From Leuctra nigra (lineage: Eukaryota; Arthropoda; Insecta; Plecoptera; Leuctridae), in assembly GCA_934045905.1 (NCBI GenBank), contig OW203764.1, forward strand, positions 32,653,629-32,717,628: a DNA stretch of 64,000 bases. The letters run 5' to 3'. Under the pieces are notes generated by a model that was not told the DNA's origin, searched no databases, and saw nothing but the letters and a program-made list of their open reading frames with translations. How positions within the stretch are numbered: the stretch's first letter is position 1; each line of letters opens with the position of its first letter. A program made the position numbers and the translations under genes. Below, in pieces: positions 57,256 through 64,000 of the stretch.

Positions 57256-58167
57256 CATTTTTTGTTTGGACAGGTCATTTTTTATTTTTACGTAATAAGA
57301 GCAGTTAAGGTCACTGGCTTCATGCACCGTGCTAATATCTAGCTTGCATCTACCTTTATATCTAATACAATTTATACAGTTCATGATTTCCTCTTCGCAG
57401 ACACGAATGTTATGCGGTCCTGCGCAAAACTCGCACACCATTTCACCTCGACACTCTCTAGCGATGTGTCCATAACGTTGGCACTGAAAACAGCGCTTAA
57501 TACGCACATATTTGGGAGCTACTGCACTACTCACTTCATTTTGCACTTTACCGACGTTTTTCCACTTATCACGCTGCATTTGTTGATAGTTATTTATCTG
57601 TTGCCCATGTGAATGAGCGTCATCGTTGCTATGGTGCTGATGCGGCTCGAATTCAGGAATTTCGCCGTCATTCGTGATGACCTCCTCGCCTGTTGTTGGT
57701 TTTCTTCTCCGGTGATCTCGCTGAGGCGATGCGCTGGTATTTCTGCCGCCAAGGACAATGCGTTCCTTGTTGACATCGCCGACATCGGGATTGCGATGAA
57801 CGGGTATAACTCCCGCCAAGGTCAATTCGTGCTCCACTGTAGTCGAGATTTCTTCTTTTAGCTTCAACTCTAATTGATCTATTTTATCTCGTTGCAGTTG
57901 AGTAATATATTCTAGATCGGATATTCTTTTTCTTAACAGATTGTTTTCTCTTATTAAGAAATCCACATCACTCTGAGGCATTTGCTCAGACAGAGGCAAA
58001 TTACGTACTATAACACTATTGTCCTCGGTAAAACTTAAGTCAATACTTTTTAAATCGTCGAATATTTCGATAATTTCACGAACACTTTTATTTTTGTCCT
58101 CATTGTCAACAACGGTACCATCCAAACTTGGCACAGTTTTCCTAGATCTCGTAACAACATTCGTCAT
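57253..58167 (-). CDS. ORF1: gag-like zinc-knuckle protein
   Basis: This 304-residue RNA-binding protein of the retrotransposon is expected to coat element RNA and form the RNP. The start is placed at the ATG 58165-58167 (G at -3). The frame is open up to a TGA at 58237-58239 without another ATG. A leucine-rich coiled coil lies at about 67-106 (FLIRENNLLRKRISDLEY region), followed by a His-rich hydrophilic linker. Three Cys/His clusters follow: CFQCQRYGHIAREC at 226-239, CEFCAGPHNIRVC at 245-257, and a stretched third cluster starting CINC at 264-289. This layout matches ORF1 of Jockey/CR1-like elements. It ends in UAG and is followed in frame by ORF2. Confidence 0.9.
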   Translation of the reverse strand: MTNVVTRSRKTVPSLDGTVVDNEDKNKSVREIIEIFDDLKSIDLSFTEDNSVIVRNLPLSEQMPQSDVDFLIRENNLLRKRISDLEYITQLQRDKIDQLELKLKEEISTTVEHELTLAGVIPVHRNPDVGDVNKERIVLGGRNTSASPQRDHRRRKPTTGEEVITNDGEIPEFEPHQHHSNDDAHSHGQQINNYQQMQRDKWKNVGKVQNEVSSAVAPKYVRIKRCFQCQRYGHIARECRGEMVCEFCAGPHNIRVCEEEIMNCINCIRYKGRCKLDISTVHEASDLNCSYYVKIKNDLSKQKM

Positions 58168-58240
58168 TACCACTACTGAAAGGAACTTGTTTCGCGGAGC
58201 TATCAAACACGACCTGCCTCGACCACTGCCAATCAATCAT

Positions 58241-58625
58241 TTTGGTAGTCCGATCAATTTGAAAATTTGCAAATTCATTGCAACCTACATTGTCCCCAAT
58301 CTTACAACGTTTCAACCATTTCATCCTATTGGTTAAAATTTAAAACCAACTCTCTTGTGATTTTTTAAATTTCAACTAGAACCGTTTGACTGATCAACCT
58401 TTGCATGGTCATTGGGGCCAACATTTTAGGTATTTTTGCCAATATTCTGACTAATCTGTCGTTACCTTCAAAAGATATTGTCACTTTGAAGACATTTAGT
58501 TCTATAATCTTGAAATATGTGCACATTAATGTCAATAATATTAATTTCAATTATTATATAAGTGCTATCTTGATGCTTCAGGTCCAAGTCCTGTAGAGCA
58601 GTGACTTGCAAACGCGTATCAAATC
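58241..58625 (+). repeat. Family A repeat, right part
   Basis: It resumes TTGGTAGTCCGATCAATTTG and continues through GTTTGACTGATCAACC and CCTGTAGAGCAG to about 58625, where the copy fades without its 3' terminus. Confidence 0.8.
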
Positions 58626-59470
58626 GCATATACAATGTGATTTTATTAATAAACTAGAGCCAACAGAGAGGGTCTGGATTGGTCTTCGATATTGTTGATC
58701 CTGTTAATAAACTCCACTGATGAGGAGTTACTGAGTGTCAGTTGTCGAAGCAAAATACTTGACATGTGTTGAAACCAGGTTTCCTCTGATCTTCGGTTTC
58801 TCCGTGGAATATTATTTTAAGCAAAGTATTAAATTCAGTCAGGTATCAAATTCGACACCAAACTTGGACATCTAATATAAAATATGCTACGTATAGCAGC
58901 TGCGAAGACCACCTTCGATCAAACCTGAACAAATGGTTGAAAAACTTGACATTTCACTGCGAGTTGTTCTTCATCACTGACTCCTGAAGACTTGAGGCTT
59001 TGAAGCCTGAGGCTCCTGAGGCAATTACAAAGAAAATTGTTTAAATTTTCTTTGCTTGTAGTACAAATTTAGCTAGTCGAACTATCAAGTTTAGCTAGTT
59101 TTTAGCTAGTTTAGTTGATAAATCAAAATTGTACAATTACTAATGTATGTGTAGGTACCTTTAAACTTCACATTTAGTACAAATATTTTTCTATCGAGGT
59201 TGTATATCTCTACCCCAATGGTAGGAGGGAGGCAGTTCATTTCAATGATTCTTGAGGTGAGATCAACAGACAGTAGGCTGCCCTCATCATATTCTGTAAT
59301 AGTGACACCTTAGACTAGTGACACCAATCATTTTGAAAGAGAATACTTCAACATTAACTGTAAGTAATTTTTTACTTCAGTAAAATTGTCGTTCAGAATA
59401 AAAAAATCGAGAAAAAGGAATTGGAGCATTTTATTTCTGAGGTATACAGATTATACACGTAAGAAACGAT
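58626..59470. other. Non-coding DNA
   Basis: No gene, RNA gene or transposon end is recognised. Confidence 0.35.
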
Positions 59471-59747
59471 TTTTTGTCTGGGGCTTAACGTCGCACTGTT
59501 CTGCAGCGAGGTTAATGGCGACGGATGAATGATGATGATGATTGGGAGATGATGGTGAAGAGTAGGTAAAGATGGAAGGTGGGAAGGAGGCGGTCGTGGC
59601 CTATTAGTAGGGTACCTTCCCAGCATTTGCCTGTCGACTGAGGGAATACCACGAAAAAAAAACAGTCAGGAAGGACGACCGCGGGAATCGAACTCGGGCC
59701 TCCGGAATACAAGTTCAGAGCGTTACCACTCAGCCAACCTGTTCCGT
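59471..59747 (-). repeat. tRNA-derived SINE, full length, minus
   Basis: This 277-bp SINE has pol III A box TGGCTGAGTGG (59726-59736) and B box AGTTCGATTCCC (59683-59694) at tRNA spacing, a body containing CAGTCGACAGGCAAATGCTG, and a 3' tail ending CAAAAA. A 13-bp duplication CGTAAGAAAYGAT flanks it (59458-59470, 59748-59760; one difference). It is the reference for the other three copies in this window. Confidence 0.92.
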
Positions 59748-60440
59748 CGTAAGAAATGATAATATCTATGAAATAGTACAATATTTATCGTTAAAAATCA
59801 ATTTTTTGCTGTTGACTAAAACCGATTATTTAGATATGTTCATTGGGTTTTGTTGATACGAATGGAACATTTGAACGGATGGAGAAATTGTCTTTTTCTG
59901 AAAACAAACACTTATTGAACCAAGTTTTATTGATTTGTAGGGATGAGGGGGGGGGGGGGGGGGGGAGTTTTAGTGATTTTAATTTAACTTTATTGTTCTG
60001 GCATCTTTCAACTTCCTAGCTGAAACTCTTCTTTTCGACTAGTAAAGTTGGTATTCCTGGCGCAAGTATAACACGCTCTGAACGTAAAGTTTCCTCGCAA
60101 CGGAGCGCAATGGGCTGGAACGAATCGTCGTGTAAGTTTTCCAATTCAAATTACGTGATGATTACTCCGGCGGTATTTCATACGTATTGGAAACTTATAT
60201 TTGACATTAGATTTACTCCACTGCATTCAATATTGAGTGCTATTACTCATTTTATAAAGTATGCGGTTTTACATTCGATTTGAAGGAAAGTATGGAATTG
60301 TAAAGAATGGTGCAAAAGCAAGCCACAAAAACAATTCTGTTTAAATAATCTACATACCTTGAGAGTATAATCATGGTATATCTGATTTATTGTCAATATT
60401 TTCATCTAGAAGGCACCGACCATTGTTGAAAGATAGCATG
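59748..60440. other. Non-coding DNA with a poly(G) run
   Basis: An uninterrupted G run of about 20 nt occurs near 59947-59966. Nothing else is supported. Confidence 0.4.
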
Positions 60441-60799
60441 GTTGTTGCCATGGCAATATAGTCCTAATTGACTGTTTAAAAGTTAGCAAGGCATTGAAAG
60501 ACCGGTCCTAAAAGTTGAACATAACTATTTTTTATGGATATTATTGTGAAATGTACTAAACGAATTACTAAACTTACGTTTACGATAAAGATCATGTTCG
60601 GTATCATGCCCTAAGGGCCGCTCTTTCAATGCCTTGCTAACTTTTAAACAGTCAATTAGGATATTACCATTAACCATTATTAGGATATTTATTAACTATA
60701 TATTGCCATGGCAACAACCATTCAATACATTCCTAAATGACCACTAACTAACTGTTAAAAGCTTATTGAGACTTTAGCAGAGTATTGAAAGACCGGGCC
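60440..60799. repeat. Inverted-repeat family around GTTTAAAAGTTAGCAAGGCA
   Basis: GACTGTTTAAAAGTTAGCAA with TTGAAAGACCGG (60471-60515) is found inverted at 60614-60665, and each is linked to TTGCCATGGCAAC (near 60446 and 60710). Related blocks occur near 30290, 41020 and 48230. The last part is cut by the TTAA MITE at 60804. Confidence 0.6.
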
Positions 60800-60803
60800 T
60801 TAA

Positions 60804-61429
60804 GGTGGCTGTATATCACGTGACTTTTCAACCAAAAAGGTACACATTTTCTATTGGAAGGGTTCAGTTTAGCAAATACTTCTCACTCATCAGATAAGTT
60901 AGGACACATCTGTTGGAACTTATCTACGCAGAAAAGAACTGCGAAAATAACATATTAGATGATTTTACATCCTTGCACCAAAATATTCTCAAATCAAGAC
61001 CTGAAGTTGAAGGAAATTCTACGAGTTGCCAAGAACAGCAAACATTACTCTAATAAAAAGGCATATATGCATCACAAACCTGACGCAATGTCAGAATATA
61101 TAACATGCGCTCTTTCTTCCTCTTTCCAACGAAATGTTGAGATATTAATTATATCCACTATTATGAATGTAATGTTTAAACGAACAGCACTTATTTTTGA
61201 CAGTCTTCACACGCGTACGTATACACGATATTTGTGTTGTTTTTATTATAAAACCACTGCAAAATTAAATAATATTGACTGCAAATATTGATAAGCTCCA
61301 GTATGCAGTGAATTTCCTTCATAAATCACCTTGGATTACTCAACATGAACGATGTAAGGTATGTACTCATAGGTAACTATTTCTTTTGATCGGATGTAGA
61401 GAAATAAAGTCACGTGATATACAGCCACC
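60804..61429. mobile_element. TTAA-flanked MITE, second family
   Basis: This 626-bp element lies between TTAA at 60800-60803 and 61430-61433, with about 25-bp perfect inverted ends starting GGTGGCTGTATATCACGTGA. It shares the GGTG start with the TTAA MITEs at 142, 564 and 10439 but no interior. The 110-codon ORF inside shows no domain and is probably chance. Confidence 0.88.
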
Positions 61430-61625
61430 TTAAAGCATGATAATCATCGATCAAAACGACATGTGCCAAAATGTAATCTAAAGTGAAGTCTTCTAATCCA
61501 ATCTACACAAGAAAATTTGTAAAATAAATGAATACCACTTTTTCATCAAATTCTTCAACAAAACATTGAAACCCTTCGACGTGAAAATAACTGTACGACT
61601 CTATAAAAATAAATAACTATTTATT

Positions 61626-62325
61626 AGCGAGCGAGCGAGCAGGGGCTAGCCCTTGGGCCGCGCTCGTTATCGTTATCTCTAGAGACCACCCTTGTGTGGC
61701 CGTGTGAGCTCACCCCTATCCCATAACAACCCCGCACATGTGATTAGAAGTCGCCAACCCTTGCGTTCATGCGCTCCATGGACTACACACTCGTCATGAA
61801 GAAGAGCAGGCATCATTTCACTCTTGCGGACTTCTTTGTTTCTGGCGCGATACTGTTTCTCTGATCAAGATGACATTTTGCATACAAAAGCACCTGTCTG
61901 GGTTACACAATGGTTTTTGAACAAAGTAAAATCTTTCGAATGTCAAAATGTTCCGATCAAGTTGAAGATTTTGAAGGACATTAAGACCAAAGTTATGTCA
62001 TATTTTAAAATCTTAGCCTAATCGGTTATAGGCTAGACTTTAACATTTTAATCTTATTTTGCTAGCTGTCAAAATTAATATATTAAATTGTAATCGATCA
62101 TTTTTAAATTATTGGGAGCTTGCAGAAAAGATGTCTTTCTGAGTTATAGGTACTAAGCTGCAATTCAAATCAGACAGAAGCTAATAATTCGTTTTATATT
62201 TTATTGATTGATTGATTTGATCATCCATTATTTGATTGTATTGCTTTCTGTGTTTCGGTTCGAGATGTTGTACTACACCGGTGCTCGCTCACCAACCACT
62301 TCACCAAACAGGGCGTTTTCCAAAT
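61626..62325 (+). repeat. Divergent family A relative
   Basis: It starts TTAGCGAGCGAGCGAGCAGG and ends GGTGCTCGCTCACCAAC...AGGGCGTTTTCC. A GC-rich block at 61640-61790 is specific to this copy. Ends match the family while the interior does not align well. Confidence 0.5.
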
Positions 62326-63774
62326 TTCCTTGTTTCATTATTACCTACAGCTGTAGGTACCTAACTCTTATTTTATTGTGGCCAGCCAGTATTTATTAAA
62401 AAACAGTTATATCAGGTAAGTGATCTTGAAATGAATTCATTGCTATACAAATTAATACGAAATATTCCTTGAGTGTACAAAACAACCGTGTCCAGCCCCT
62501 GAAGTATGTTATTTTATTAAACTTTTAAAAACATGTTCGATACTAAATCAGGGTTTTGTGTCCATTATGACGTTATTTTTACAAATCGATTAAAGTAAAT
62601 CATGTGATTTTACCAAAGCTTCAAGTATTATATAAAAGAGTACAAAAGAATTTACAACATCTCAAAACAGCTTCTTCCATAGAATCTTGCGAAATCTCAA
62701 ATATACTAAAAGGTGTGAAAAGCAATTTTTCACAAATCTAGTATTGACCTCGGAATGCGTCCCATTATTAAGTTTGCCAAGCAAATTGTTACATCCCCTA
62801 AATGCCATAGAACCCGACTATGAAATATGCTATACATTCTGTTGATATTATTGAGTGAAGATTTCTGTTCAAGTCGTCGAGGACAAAAGTGCAAGAGGGC
62901 TTTTGTCCTGTTGGTAAGAGTTATTGCCACTTCTGTTGCAACAGTCGCTGCTTGGAGGTGAGAGTCTGAGAGAGAGGGTGATGGCTTGGTGCTGAAGGTG
63001 AGAGAGAGAGGGTGATGGCTTGGTGCTGGAGGTGAGAGAGAGGGGTGTTCAACACGAGTAGCAACATTGGGGGGAGGCGGCGTGGACTAATGTCAATGGC
63101 AACACTTAGCTACTCGCTTTTCAACGCGTTCCAGGAGGAAAGTCGACTTCTTCAAGGAGATTTTGTTCGCTTTGTGGAAAGAAATGTTTTAGCAAACTTC
63201 CTAGGTACTTGAATGGCGTAGAACAGTTCAATAATGTCTATTTCTTAACATCATTGACTTGGACATTATTGGATGATACTGATTTGAGGTGATATAAATT
63301 ATGTTTAAACGATTATAAATAAGTTCTGAATGTTTCTTATTTGAATAATTTGAACACAAATTTCGACGATCACGTATTTGGATCATGGATCATGTATGGA
63401 TCATGTATGTCATCTGTATCATGGATAAAATTGATCTATAAATAGGAATATTCGTTACCAATACGTATTTGTGTAAACTGGAGTTTCTTCTACACTCTTA
63501 AACATCATGGACACTTTTCCAAACCATCAACGATTGAATAGTAGTTGGCTGTGTAGGTAGTTATAGGTACAAGCATAGGTACAAGCAAATTACTAGGTTT
63601 GATAATACCAAAGTTAGGTTTTGCCGGAAATTATATTAAAAGAAAATTAAAGAAAAAGGAAAAACATATCAATTTTTCATATTTTTATGGAATATTTATA
63701 TGAAAAATAAAACTTTGTTCTTTCAACGTCTTAAATTTTATTAATAGTATTCCGAGAAGATGGGTACCTATCTA
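62326..63774. other. Non-coding DNA with a GA-rich minisatellite
   Basis: The minisatellite at 62956-63040 is described separately. No gene is supported elsewhere; the 66-codon minus ORF at 62730-62930 has no domain. Confidence 0.35.
62956..63045 (+). repeat. GA-rich minisatellite
   Basis: About two and a half units of GGTGAGAGAGAGAGGGTGAT followed by GGCTTGGTGCTGGA, roughly 40 bp each. Confidence 0.75.
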
Positions 63775-64000
63775 GTGGAGCGGTCGCTCCACGCCAGCCA
63801 AGTCGTACGGCGCGCACACTCTCACACAACATACCGTTCAAACCTAAAGGCTGGAGCAACCCACTTTTACTGTAAGCATGAAAGTGGCATTTTCGGCCTA
63901 CTGGATCTCAAAATTGGAAAATCTCACATTGTTGCGAAATATCTTAATTTCGAGCTATGGCCCACCCCACCACATATACCAAATTTGGGAACAATAAGTT
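63775..64000 (-). repeat. Repeat family C, copy 2 (runs off window)
   Basis: This is an inverted copy of the repeat at 33725-34335. It opens with the palindrome GTGGAGCGGTCGCTCCAC (63775-63792) and contains CAGCCAAGTCGTAC, GCCTACTGGATCTC and GAGCTATGGCCCACC. It continues to or beyond the window edge. Confidence 0.65.

Larger units (their letters stand above)
54228..58240 (-). mobile_element. CR1/Jockey-type non-LTR retrotransposon, near full length
   Basis: This is a 4.0-kb element inserted in a family A copy. In order on the minus strand it has a very short 5' leader (about 70 bp), ORF1 (zinc knuckles), a UAG, ORF2 (endonuclease plus reverse transcriptase), a 3' UTR of 133 bp with AATAAA (54249-54254), and a terminal tandem tail of ATACTGA units (54228-54246). 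A microsatellite-like tail in place of poly(A) is typical of CR1/L2-type elements. No LTRs and no RNase H domain are seen. Both ORFs are uninterrupted, so the insertion looks young and possibly competent. A 5' truncation cannot be excluded. Confidence 0.88.

Noticed and set aside
59471..59747. Functional tRNA gene with A and B boxes
   Set aside because: The boxes belong to a 277-bp SINE with a duplication and three further copies; no acceptor stem is present.
60959..61291. 110-codon ORF inside the TTAA MITE
   Set aside because: No transposase motif; the element is far too short for an autonomous copy.
1..64000. LTR retrotransposons, endogenous viral elements or rRNA genes
   Set aside because: No paired LTRs, integrase, RNase H, capsid-like or rRNA signatures were recognised in either strand.

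Overview
This is a stretch of an animal nuclear genome, most likely an insect and possibly a hemipteran. Evidence: genes split by spliceosomal introns, two metazoan membrane-protein genes, AT-rich intergenic DNA, and a dense mixture of DNA-transposon MITEs, non-LTR retrotransposons and tRNA-derived SINEs. There are no operons, prophages or CRISPR arrays. The species assignment is inference only.

Two host genes can be read with confidence, in convergent orientation at the left end. A neutral sphingomyelinase (SMPD2/nSMase family) lies on the + strand with its last three coding exons at 1691-1864, 1947-2130 and 2208-2975; the first coding exon is not visible. A TMEM184C-type seven-helix membrane protein lies on the - strand with six exons between 19023 and 5751. 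Joined, these exons give one 425-codon frame, so the gene looks complete. Its 8.9 kb third intron is packed with nested repeats. The two genes work in different processes and share only location. Three further possible exons (25764-26042 -, 47416 +, 52400-52495 +) are weakly supported.

The remainder is mostly repeats. A high-copy family, called family A here, starts TTGAGCGAGCG and ends near GCGTTTTCCTAGT. It appears at 9054, 10040, 11500, 11749, 15726, 21886, 29082, 44431, 50704, 51456, 52510, 54080/58241 and 61626. Its copies serve as landing pads for other elements. TTAA-flanked MITEs lie at 142, 564, 10439 and 60804. hAT-type MITEs with 8-bp duplications lie at 8003, 14933, 38743, 42845 and 49594. 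An almost perfect 265-bp hairpin sits at 14353. Also present are Harbinger-like (7389) and mariner-like (24085, 27197) elements, a long-TIR element (30923), a ~118-bp tandem array carrying a TGACGTCA/CTTCCGG/ATGGCGGC motif trio (32140-33610), and minisatellites at 36641, 45454 and 62950.

The most notable object is a ~4 kb non-LTR retrotransposon (54228-58240, - strand) with a zinc-knuckle ORF1 and an uninterrupted 958-codon endonuclease/reverse-transcriptase ORF2. The two ORFs share one reading frame and are separated only by a single UAG followed by CAA CUA. This matches the viral UAG-CAR-YYA stop-codon readthrough context. ORF2 has no usable in-frame AUG upstream of its endonuclease active site. 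This suggests that the polymerase is made as a readthrough fusion.
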